DNA of 64,000 nucleotides from Pseudomonas laurylsulfativorans. Its GTDB lineage: Bacteria; Pseudomonadota; Gammaproteobacteria; Pseudomonadales; Pseudomonadaceae. Positions 7,998-14,835 of this stretch are shown piece by piece; the stretch's first letter is position 1, and each line of letters opens with the position of its first letter. The notes beneath the pieces were generated by a model. The model was not told the origin of the DNA. It saw only the letters and a list, made by a program, of their open reading frames with translations, and did no database searches. Position numbers and translations under genes: made by a program. The stretch spans positions 248,001 to 312,000 of the forward strand of contig NZ_MUJK01000006.1 in the NCBI RefSeq assembly GCF_002906155.1, read 5' to 3'.

Positions 7998-8708
7998 CTA
8001 AGTGATGTTGTTTGCCGGTTGTCCGGCTCGATCAATGACCGTCAACCTGTGCGAGCCCGGATTGTAGGCAATGTAAATGGCAGAGCTGCGCTTCCTGGTC
8101 TGCTGTGAATGTTTGAGCGCACTGGCTTTTAGTAAAGTCTCCGAAATGGCACAAGTGACAAATACAATCACGTATGCCGTCTTTTCCCGTGGCCTCTGGA
8201 TTTTTTCCAGCAGCGCTCCAAATTCGATCTCCTGGCTCATCCAGCGTGTATCAACGATGTACAGGTCTTTGACAAGTTCTGGCAACTGAAGTTGATGCTG
8301 AACGAAGACAGTGGTGTGCAGACCAATCTCCGTTGGCGGATCCTGTGCGCCGCACGGCGTCCGAGCTGACGGCTGGTCATTCGTTGACGTTTCCAGAGTG
8401 GGTGTCTCAGGCGCCTTCCCGGTACTCTTTTTTTCCGACCGCCCAGCGTCATCCATGACCTTCATGAAGTGTTTTCCCTTTTCAAAGTCGGAAGGCGCAT
8501 ACAGTGATTTGTAGTTGAAGTTCAGTGTCGCGAAAAAAAGTAAAAGTAAATAAAACGGAAAGCTGATCAGAAACCAGACATAAATCTCTCTTTCCTCTTG
8601 ATCCAGGAAAGGTAGAGAAACAGCGGCCGATGTTTCAGAGAGCGCTGCGAATATCGCGATAATTGTCATTGGATTGTAAATTCGTTTTCTATCATGTTCT
8701 GTGCTCAT
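7998..8708 (-). CDS. Hypothetical two-helix membrane protein with a cytoplasmic tail domain
   Basis: The function of this 236-residue protein is not recognised. Residues ~12-32 and ~43-63 are hydrophobic and separated by a short acidic loop (FLDQEEREI), followed by 'TLNFNYKSLYAPSDF'. I have an impression of similar two-helix modules at the N-terminus of other bacterial hypothetical proteins, but could not check it. Residues ~70-125 form a polar, low-complexity linker. The last ~110 residues look like a compact alpha/beta domain ('LPELVKDLYIVDTRW', 'KTAYVIVFVTCAISETLL', 'SSAIYIAYNPG'). The AT-rich upstream DNA and odd codon use suggest acquisition. No partner gene is adjacent. It could be a membrane-tethered sensor or effector. 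Confidence 0.7.
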   Translation of the reverse strand: MSTEHDRKRIYNPMTIIAIFAALSETSAAVSLPFLDQEEREIYVWFLISFPFYLLLLFFATLNFNYKSLYAPSDFEKGKHFMKVMDDAGRSEKKSTGKAPETPTLETSTNDQPSARTPCGAQDPPTEIGLHTTVFVQHQLQLPELVKDLYIVDTRWMSQEIEFGALLEKIQRPREKTAYVIVFVTCAISETLLKASALKHSQQTRKRSSAIYIAYNPGSHRLTVIDRAGQPANNIT

Positions 8709-9203
8709 ATTGAATTATCTTTTTTGAATGGTTTATGAAGTTGGTCTTGTGGTTTTTTTGTGGTGACTTTTGTTATTTGTCGCTCCTCGGCTTTATGGAT
8801 TTTGTGGTGTTTTAATGATTGCGCAAAAAATAAAATTTGCTGTAAGAGTAATTGGATGCTTGATGTGTGATATTTCTGGTATGAAAGGTTATCGCGTAAA
8901 TATCAGTTACGTTTTTATGGAAGGGGTAGATGCTTATGTTTGTCAGAGCACGGTCGCTCAGGTTGGTTTGTGGAAAATTTTGGTCGTAAACCGATAGGAT
9001 CGATTGCCGGAAACTGCGACAGCATGGCGCTGTTACAGTTTTCAACTCATTCCGTTCGATGGATTTTTGTAGGAGTAATCCGTGTTGCTTGTAGGGGATG
9101 TCTCTTGGTGCGGGTGGGTGGAAGGGGCGACATGCCATGGGTGAAACGACTAGGCTATTGTGCGGGCTCTAAAAAATTCGAACAGCGAAAATTGGACTTG
9201 CCC
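8709..9203. other. AT-rich intergenic region, no supported gene
   Basis: These 495 bp are markedly more AT-rich than the surrounding DNA. They hold the divergent promoters of the hypothetical membrane protein and the response regulator. A short plus-strand frame (8770-8997) has no ribosome-binding site and no family resemblance. Nothing else was recognised. Confidence 0.6.
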
Positions 9204-9830
9204 ATGAATAAAGTGCTGATCGTGGATGATCACCCCGTCATTCGTCTTGCGGTACGTATGCTAATGGAACGTCATGGCTACGAAGTTATTGCAGAAACCG
9301 ATAATGGTGTGGATGCACTGCAACTAGCTCGTGAACTTACACCGGATATTGTCATTCTGGATATCGGGATTCCGAAGCTGGACGGATTGGAAGTCATCGC
9401 GCGTTTGTCTTCGACCTTAATGCCAATGAAAGTGCTGATCCTGACTTCGCAGGCGCCGGGGCATTTTTCCATGCGTTGCATGCAATCCGGTGCGGCCGGT
9501 TATGTCTGCAAACAACAAGACTTGACGGAGTTGCTCAGTGCGATAAAGGCCGTGTTGTCAGGCTACAGTTACTTTCCTAATCAAGCCTTGCATACCGTGC
9601 GTTGCAGTTTAGGGAACGCTAGTGAGGCCGATATGGTTGATCGGTTGTCGGGGCGGGAAATGATGGTCCTGCAACAGTTGGCCAGAGGAAAGACCAATAA
9701 AGAGATTGCCGATGGAATGTTTCTCAGCAATAAAACAGTCAGTACTTACAAGACCCGCCTGTTGCTCAAGCTGAATGCAAGGTCTCTGGTCGATTTGATC
9801 GAACTGGCACAACGCAATGGTCTGGTGTGA
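9204..9830 (+). CDS. erdR: NarL/LuxR-type response regulator, ErdR-like
   Basis: This 208-residue regulator has an N-terminal receiver domain (residues 1-120; Asp8/Asp9, phospho-acceptor Asp53 in 'IVILDIGIP', conserved Thr/Lys in 'LTSQA' and 'VCKQ') and a C-terminal LuxR helix-turn-helix ('LSGREMMVLQQLARGKTNKEIA ... STYKTRLLLKL'). The whole protein closely resembles, from memory, PAO1 ErdR (PA3604), which regulates ethanol oxidation and acetate metabolism. The start at 9204 gives MNKVLIVDDH. A longer upstream frame from 8940 is not conserved. No histidine kinase is adjacent, so it is an orphan here. The symbol is by resemblance only. Confidence 0.8.
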   Translation: MNKVLIVDDHPVIRLAVRMLMERHGYEVIAETDNGVDALQLARELTPDIVILDIGIPKLDGLEVIARLSSTLMPMKVLILTSQAPGHFSMRCMQSGAAGYVCKQQDLTELLSAIKAVLSGYSYFPNQALHTVRCSLGNASEADMVDRLSGREMMVLQQLARGKTNKEIADGMFLSNKTVSTYKTRLLLKLNARSLVDLIELAQRNGLV

Positions 9831-9876
9831 TGAGGTGACTGTGCGACAAAGGGGGGGCTACCGGAGTATGGCACTT

Positions 9877-9906
9877 AAAAAAAAGCCTCCGCTTCGGGAG
9901 GCTTTC
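9877..9906. terminator. Terminator between erdR and the PA3496-family gene
   Basis: The stem agcctcc-gcttc-gggaggct has an eight-base A-run on its left, which makes a strong U-tail for the leftward transcript. It may also serve the rightward erdR transcript. Confidence 0.85.
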
Positions 9907-9911
9907 AGATG

Positions 9912-10091
9912 TCATAAGTCAAAATCGTAATCGGCCAATTGCTTTTGCAGTCGGCGCTCCTCCAGCAGATTGTCGATGGTGCGGCGTTTGCTCAGATTAG
10001 TTTTCGCTACTTCAACCACCGGTTCTGCGTCATCGGTTTCGGCGGTGGTGAAGTCGTCTTCTACGTCCAATTGCTCTTTGCCAGTACTCAT
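9912..10091 (-). CDS. PA3496-family small protein
   Basis: This 59-residue protein starts MSTGKEQLDVEDDF and ends LADYDFDL. It is acidic at the N-terminus and then has a basic/amphipathic helix ('KRRTIDNLLEERRLQKQL'). It lies directly downstream of nth, where PAO1 has PA3496 (recall), and resembles the family named 'PA3496 family putative envelope integrity protein'. It has no signal peptide or membrane segment. Coding is supported by a full frame between a start codon and a stop just before the terminator. Molecular role is unknown. Confidence 0.75.
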   Translation of the reverse strand: MSTGKEQLDVEDDFTTAETDDAEPVVEVAKTNLSKRRTIDNLLEERRLQKQLADYDFDL

Positions 10092-10197
10092 TTAGTTACT
10101 CCAGGCTAAGAAGGCCTTTGGCGCTCCTTATATCGACAATCTCCCGGCGGGTAAAAAAGATTTTTTCAATCGACAATTCGATAAACCCAATAGCGCC

Positions 10198-10836
10198 TCA
10201 ATCGTCGGAGGTTTTGTGCTTGTATTCGCACAGGTCTTCGATCCGGCAGCTTCCGCATCGCGGCTTGCGGGCCAGGCACACATAACGCCCGTGAAGGATC
10301 AGCCAGTGGTGAGAGTCGAGCAGGTACTCCCTGGGCACGAATTTCATCAGCTTTTTCTCGACTTCCACCACATTCTTGCCGGGCGCAATGCCAGTCCGGT
10401 TGCTGACTCTGAAAATATGCGTGTCGACGGCCATGGTCAGCTGACGAAATGCGGTATTGAGTACCACATTGGCAGTTTTGCGGCCGACACCGGGCAGCGC
10501 TTCCAGCTCTTCACGGGTTTGTGGTACTTCGCCAGCGTGGCGCTCGACCAGCAGGCGGCAGGTTTCGATCACGTTTTTCGCTTTGCTGTTGTACAGGCCG
10601 ATGGTCTTGATGTAATCCGACAGTCCCTCGATACCCAGGGCATGGATCGCTGCCGGGGTATTGGCGACCGGGAACAGCTTGGCTGTGGCCTTGTTGACGC
10701 CGACATCGGTCGATTGCGCCGAGAGAATCACGGCAATCAGCAATTCGAATGGTGAGGAATAGGCCAGTTCAGTCTTTGGCTCCGGGTTGTCCTCGTGCAG
10801 TCTGCGGAAAATTTCCAGACGTTTTGCGGCATTCAT
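10198..10836 (-). CDS. nth: Endonuclease III (DNA glycosylase / AP lyase)
   Basis: This 212-residue base-excision repair enzyme removes oxidised pyrimidines. The helix-hairpin-helix 'ALPGVGRKTANVVL' contains the catalytic Lys, and 'VDTHIFRVSNR' contains the catalytic Asp. The C-terminal [4Fe-4S] motif C-x6-C-x2-C-x5-C is intact in 'CLARKPRCGSCRIEDLC'. It follows the Rnf-like genes on the same strand, as in other gammaproteobacteria, where nth ends the rnf/rsx operon. Confidence 0.97.
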   Translation of the reverse strand: MNAAKRLEIFRRLHEDNPEPKTELAYSSPFELLIAVILSAQSTDVGVNKATAKLFPVANTPAAIHALGIEGLSDYIKTIGLYNSKAKNVIETCRLLVERHAGEVPQTREELEALPGVGRKTANVVLNTAFRQLTMAVDTHIFRVSNRTGIAPGKNVVEVEKKLMKFVPREYLLDSHHWLILHGRYVCLARKPRCGSCRIEDLCEYKHKTSDD

Positions 10837-10861
10837 GGGCAGTGCGTTTCCTCAAAGGCAA

Positions 10862-11446
10862 TCAAAGTGTGGGCGTTGGGCGCCAGGCCCGCCTAGCGGC
10901 GATCAGCAGTCCGAGCAGAATGAACCCGCCAGGGACCAATGTGGCCAGGCGCAGACCGCCATCGGCCAACAGCACCCAGCCTTGCCAATCAGTTTGCGTT
11001 GCGCCGATCAACCACGATAGATGGTTTCCAAGTGTTCCGTTGCCGATGAGTTCGCGCAGCAGGCCCAGTGCAATCATCAGCGTGGCAAACAGGCCATTGA
11101 GTCGCAGACGTTGGCGCCAACCGTTCTGAAAGAACCCGGTGTGCTCCAGTACGACGCATTGCAAGGCGATCAAGGCGCCATAGAACCCTAGATGTTGCTG
11201 CCATTGGAGCGACCAGGCTTGTGCCATGAGTTCCGCGCAACTGGTGAGCGTGGCGGCCAACAGGATGCTGGCCAGCAAGCGGGCCGCCGGGACCAGTCGG
11301 GATCGCAGGACGCCCATGGCCAGGCTGAACAACTGGGTCACCACCATGAACATCAGGCACAGGCCAAGTGCGGCCGTCAGCGAGTGGGTAGCGCCGATCA
11401 GTGGCGTCAGCATTAAGGTATTGCGCAGAGTCGATGAGTTATCCAT
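10862..11446 (-). CDS. rnfE: RnfE/RsxE-like membrane subunit (divergent)
   Basis: This 194-residue integral membrane protein has about six hydrophobic segments. 'LLRELIGNGTL' and 'LVPGGFILLGLLIA' match RnfE. Compared with recalled E. coli RsxE it lacks about 12 N-terminal residues and about 20 C-terminal residues. The cluster cysteine in 'GLCPLLA' is threonine here ('MLTPLIG', Thr14), while the second, in 'LQCVVLE' (Cys97), remains. The ATG at 11446 overlaps the rnfG stop by 8 bp. See the finding on loss of the membrane Fe-S site. Confidence 0.85.
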   Translation of the reverse strand: MDNSSTLRNTLMLTPLIGATHSLTAALGLCLMFMVVTQLFSLAMGVLRSRLVPAARLLASILLAATLTSCAELMAQAWSLQWQQHLGFYGALIALQCVVLEHTGFFQNGWRQRLRLNGLFATLMIALGLLRELIGNGTLGNHLSWLIGATQTDWQGWVLLADGGLRLATLVPGGFILLGLLIAARRAWRPTPTL

Positions 11447-12050
11447 GGGCAGGTTTTCCGAGCAGTTGTCGCCGGTGTTCATCGAAGTAGCGCAAGGCAT
11501 CGTGGACAGCATTGATCACCGCTCTTGAGGTGATGGTTGCGCCTGCGATCTGATCGAACTGCCCCTGATCTTTTTTCAGCGCCCAGCCGCTGTCACCGGG
11601 TTCTGTTCGAGATTTGCCGGAAAAAATCTGCAGCCATGAATTGGGCCAGTCAGCGATTCGCGCTCCCAGTCCTGGTGTTTCCGACTGTTTGAGGGTTTTG
11701 ACGCCCAGCAACCTGCCATTGGCATCGACAGCGATCAGCAGGTCGATGGCACTGGCGTAGCCAATGGTTTGAACGCGCAGCAACAGCGCGACAGGTAGAT
11801 CGGCCCGGGTCGCCAGATACCCACCGAGCACAGTGCTGTTGGTCAGGGCGGTTGTTTCGAGCTTGATGGGGTGTTCGAGTGGTTGATTGTCGTAGCTGCC
11901 CGGCGCGATCAGGTCCAGCAGATTGCGGCTGTCGATCAGGCGCTGTTCGGCGGCAATGCGCGGCGCGCTGCCGAGTTGCACGAAGTACGTCACGCCAAGG
12001 CCAAGTGCGGCCAAAAGCACCAGAAGCGCGATGCTCGATGTCCGGTTCAT
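11439..12050 (-). CDS. rnfG: RnfG/RsxG-like subunit with covalent FMN site
   Basis: This 203-residue protein has a single N-terminal membrane helix (residues ~5-25) and a periplasmic FMN-binding domain. The motif 'IAGATITSRAV' is the flavin-attachment site, where the Thr is linked to FMN through phosphate. The start at 12050 overlaps the end of rnfD by 4 bp. An upstream in-frame start at 12104 would run back inside rnfD. The domain has normal length, and the flavin site is kept even though other parts of the complex are changed. Confidence 0.9.
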   Translation of the reverse strand: MNRTSSIALLVLLAALGLGVTYFVQLGSAPRIAAEQRLIDSRNLLDLIAPGSYDNQPLEHPIKLETTALTNSTVLGGYLATRADLPVALLLRVQTIGYASAIDLLIAVDANGRLLGVKTLKQSETPGLGARIADWPNSWLQIFSGKSRTEPGDSGWALKKDQGQFDQIAGATITSRAVINAVHDALRYFDEHRRQLLGKPAHG

Positions 12051-13033
12051 GGCACCTCCGGCTGTTGTCTGGCCGCCACGAACCGCTCCAGTGCCGGTAC
12101 GCACAGGTTCATCGACAACACGGCGAAGGCGATGCCGTCCGGATAGCCACCCCAGGTACGAATGAAGTAAGTCAGGAGACCGACGCCGACGCCGAACAGA
12201 AGTTTTGCCCTGGGGCTTCTGGCGCCGGATACCGGTTCAGTGATGATGAAGAACGCCCCCAGCATGGTCGCACCGGTCAGCAGGTGAAACAGCGGCGAGC
12301 CATGAGAGTCGGAGCCCGAACCGTTCCAGCACAGAAGGCTGATGATGAACAGGCTGGCCAGCATGCCAACCGGGGCATGCCAACTGATTACCCGTCGCTG
12401 CAAGAGAAACATTCCGCCCGCCAGGAACGCCAGGTTCATCCACTCCACCCCGCGACCGCCGTAGTGGCCGAATGCCGGGTTGCTGGCAAACAGTTCATCC
12501 ATGGTCAGGCTTTTATTGATTCGCAGACTGTCCAGTGCTGTGGCCTGCACCCACGCATCCGGTGCTTGGCCGACACCGAACACTTGCTGCAAACCGCTCA
12601 GCAAGTCCATGCCATGGGACGATGGCCAATGGGTCATGGATTGCGGAAAGGTCACCAGTACCAGAGCAAAACCGAGCATCGCCGGGTTGAAGGGATTCGA
12701 GCCGACGCCTCCATACAAGTGCTTGCCAAAGATCATCGCAAAAGCGGCAGCGCTGAGGGTCAGCCACCATGGGCAGTAAGGCGGCAGCGCCAGGGCCAGC
12801 AACGTGGCACTGACTAAAGCGCTGCCGTCACTCAAGGTTGGCCTCAGCGGTCGCTTGCGCCATTGCACGACGGCGGCTTCGATGGCCAGCGTAGCCGTGG
12901 TCGCCAGAACCAGGTTGATCAACACACCCCAGCCGTACAGCCAGAACGCCGCGAGCACTCCCGGCAGCGTGGCCAGCAGCACCAGTTTCATTGCCTGCTG
13001 CAGGCGATCATCAACTGCTTCAAGGGCCGGCAT
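12047..13033 (-). CDS. rnfD: RnfD/RsxD-like membrane subunit with FMN site
   Basis: This 328-residue polytopic membrane protein is homologous to NqrB. It shows 'LSDGSALVSATLLALALPP', 'FGKHLYGGVGSNPFNPAMLG' and 'LTGATMLGAFFIITEPVSG', the last containing the covalent FMN threonine. It overlaps the 3' end of rnfB by 14 bp, so there is no room for an rnfC gene between them, where gammaproteobacteria normally have it. Confidence 0.92.
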   Translation of the reverse strand: MPALEAVDDRLQQAMKLVLLATLPGVLAAFWLYGWGVLINLVLATTATLAIEAAVVQWRKRPLRPTLSDGSALVSATLLALALPPYCPWWLTLSAAAFAMIFGKHLYGGVGSNPFNPAMLGFALVLVTFPQSMTHWPSSHGMDLLSGLQQVFGVGQAPDAWVQATALDSLRINKSLTMDELFASNPAFGHYGGRGVEWMNLAFLAGGMFLLQRRVISWHAPVGMLASLFIISLLCWNGSGSDSHGSPLFHLLTGATMLGAFFIITEPVSGARSPRAKLLFGVGVGLLTYFIRTWGGYPDGIAFAVLSMNLCVPALERFVAARQQPEVP

Positions 13034-14033
13034 AGGCGTTCACCTGGCGTTCGGCCTCGCCGAGTGCGCGCTCCAGGGCTTCGATTTGTTCCGCCGGTGC
13101 TTCGTTGGCCTGAGCCTTCTTCAGTTCGGCGCGGCGCATGGCCAGCTGGATCTTGGCCCGTTTCAGATCGGCATCATTTGACGACGCCGTTGCCACTGTC
13201 GGCGCAGGGGCTGGCGGGGCGGCGCTTTCCAGTTGCGCCAGGTTTTTTTCGGCGGCTTCGAACTGCTGTTGCAGGACGATCAACTGCGACTGCTGTTCGA
13301 AGGTCGGCGGATGTCCGAAGGCCTTCAGCGATTTGTGCAGTTGCGCCCGACTCATCGCCACATCGATCTTGGCCTTTTTCAACGCGGCATCGGCATTGGC
13401 GGCTTTCTGTGCGCGGACACGCTCGAGCGCGGACTGCACTGGGTCGGCTGTCGCTTGCGCAGGTTGCGCGGCTCGTTGTCGGGCCTGGCGCTCGGTGATT
13501 TTCTGTTGTTCCTCACGCAGCAAGCGGGCATTGCGTTGTTCGAAGCGGCGCCGTGCGTGATCGCGTTTGAGGGCGCGGGCCTGCCGCGTCTGCGGTGTCA
13601 GGGCCAAGCCCCCAACAACGGGCAGTACCGTATTCGGCAGCAATGGGCGCATCTCGATGCAGTCCACCGGGCACGGTGCCACGCACAGATCGCAACCGGT
13701 GCACTCATCAATAATGACCGTATGCATGAGCTTGGCCGCGCCGACGATGGCATCCACCGGGCAGGCCTGGATGCACTTGGTGCAACCAATGCACTCGGCT
13801 TCGCGGATGTAGGCGATCTGCGCAGGTGCCGAGCCGCGAGTGATGTCCAGTTCCAGCACCGGCACCTTCAGCAGTTCGGCCAGGGCGGCGATGGTTTCGT
13901 TGCCGCCGGGTGGGCACTTGTTGATCGGCTCACCGCTGGCGATGCCTTCGGCGTACGGCTTGCACCCGGGGTGGCCGCACTTGCCACATTGGGTTTGCGG
14001 CAAGAGTGCGTCGATGCGTTGAATCAGACTCAT
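13020..14033 (-). CDS. rnfB: RnfB-like ferredoxin subunit without membrane helix, with coiled-coil tail
   Basis: This 337-residue protein carries the RnfB Fe-S core. The N-terminal [4Fe-4S] domain has Cys16, Cys19, Cys24 and Cys40, and two ferredoxin motifs follow ('CIGCTKCIQACP', 'CTGCDLCVAPCP'). Normal RnfB (~190 residues) begins with a hydrophobic anchor; this one begins MSLIQRIDALLP directly at the Fe-S domain, and its ATG overlaps the rnfA stop by 4 bp, so no anchor is hidden upstream. Residues ~165-337 are Ala/Lys/Gln-rich helical sequence containing a duplicated unit ('KKAKIDVAMSRAQL' and 'KRAKIQLAMRRAEL'), like the tails seen on RnfC proteins. Confidence 0.88.
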   Translation of the reverse strand: MSLIQRIDALLPQTQCGKCGHPGCKPYAEGIASGEPINKCPPGGNETIAALAELLKVPVLELDITRGSAPAQIAYIREAECIGCTKCIQACPVDAIVGAAKLMHTVIIDECTGCDLCVAPCPVDCIEMRPLLPNTVLPVVGGLALTPQTRQARALKRDHARRRFEQRNARLLREEQQKITERQARQRAAQPAQATADPVQSALERVRAQKAANADAALKKAKIDVAMSRAQLHKSLKAFGHPPTFEQQSQLIVLQQQFEAAEKNLAQLESAAPPAPAPTVATASSNDADLKRAKIQLAMRRAELKKAQANEAPAEQIEALERALGEAERQVNAYAGP

Positions 14034-14599
14034 GTTTTGATCAGTCCGCTGAATCCGAGAAAAACCACTGCGATCAGGCCGGCACCGATCAGGTCGATCG
14101 GTAGACCGCGAAAGGGCAGTGGCACATCGTTGTCGGCCGTGCGTTCACGCAAATCAGTGAACAGGCTCAACACCAGCCAGAAGCCCACCCCTGCACCCAG
14201 GCTCAAGGCCGTGGCCTGAAACAAGCCTTTGTCCTCCTGAGTATTGAGCAAGGCCACGCCGAGTACGCCGGCATTGCCCAGTAACAACGGCCAGAGGCCT
14301 TTGAAAGGCATTGTTGAAAAGACCCGTGCCAGCAGATTCAGCAACGGGCCAATCAGCAGTACGCTCAATGGCAAAAACACAAACAGGCGCAGCGCCGTCA
14401 ATTGCAGCGGCACCAGCAGCCAGTGATAGAGCGCGTAGCCGAGCATGCCCACGACCAGCATCAGGCATGTCGTCGCAATGCCCAAGGCATGGACCTGACG
14501 GCGCTGGCCGGCCAACAGAGGATCGACGGCCAACGGCCAGTGCAACACGAGGTTGTTGATCAGGGCGGTGCTGACAAGCATAAGAAGTGCTTCGGTCAT
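14030..14599 (-). CDS. rnfA: RnfA/RsxA-like membrane subunit lacking Fe-S cysteines
   Basis: This 189-residue, six-helix membrane protein matches RsxA over its full length ('INNLVL', 'GNAGVLGVALLN', 'VPLPFRGLPIDLI', 'LGFSGLIK'). In RsxA a cysteine before a proline in helix 1 and one in 'TNCAVLG' ligate an intramembrane [2Fe-2S] cluster. Here they are Asp26 ('LAVDPLL') and Ala110 ('GNAGVLG'). It is the first gene of the A-B-D-G-E set and is downstream of metG on the same strand. Confidence 0.9.
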   Translation of the reverse strand: MTEALLMLVSTALINNLVLHWPLAVDPLLAGQRRQVHALGIATTCLMLVVGMLGYALYHWLLVPLQLTALRLFVFLPLSVLLIGPLLNLLARVFSTMPFKGLWPLLLGNAGVLGVALLNTQEDKGLFQATALSLGAGVGFWLVLSLFTDLRERTADNDVPLPFRGLPIDLIGAGLIAVVFLGFSGLIKT

Positions 14600-14625
14600 G
14601 ATCGTGCCGGCAGACAGTAGTTTTT

Positions 14626-14725
14626 GTAGGAGCTAGCTTGCTTGCGATGGACCCAAGTGCGCCGCGTTAAACCTGTGGGCACGCATTATCGTTAACCACC
14701 ATCGCGAGCAAGCTCGCTCCTACAG
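14626..14725. repeat. REPIN
   Basis: The left arm 'gtaggagctagcttgcttgcgatgg' has two changes in the palindrome. The right arm 'ccatcgcgagcaagctcgctcctac' is standard. It lies between metG and rnfA. Confidence 0.85.
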
Positions 14726-14786
14726 GAGATGGTCTGAAAAGCTTAGGCATTATCCGGCAAGGCGGGAGGGTGGGCCAGACATGAAA

Positions 14787-14822
14787 ATCCCACAGCCGCG
14801 CCAGGTACGACTGTGGGATCGA
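14787..14822 (-). terminator. Terminator of metG
   Basis: The stem gatcccacag / ctgtgggat encloses a ~15-base loop, with an AAAA run on the plus-strand left side giving a U-tail in the leftward direction. Confidence 0.7.
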
Positions 14823-14835
14823 TTTGCCGCAGACC

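Noticed and set aside
8770..8997. 75-codon plus-strand frame in the AT-rich gap before erdR
   Set aside because: No ribosome-binding site, no family resemblance, and it lies in promoter-like sequence.
13014..13040. A hidden or frameshifted rnfC between rnfB and rnfD
   Set aside because: The two genes overlap by 14 bp, so no space exists; neither strand nearby shows RnfC motifs.
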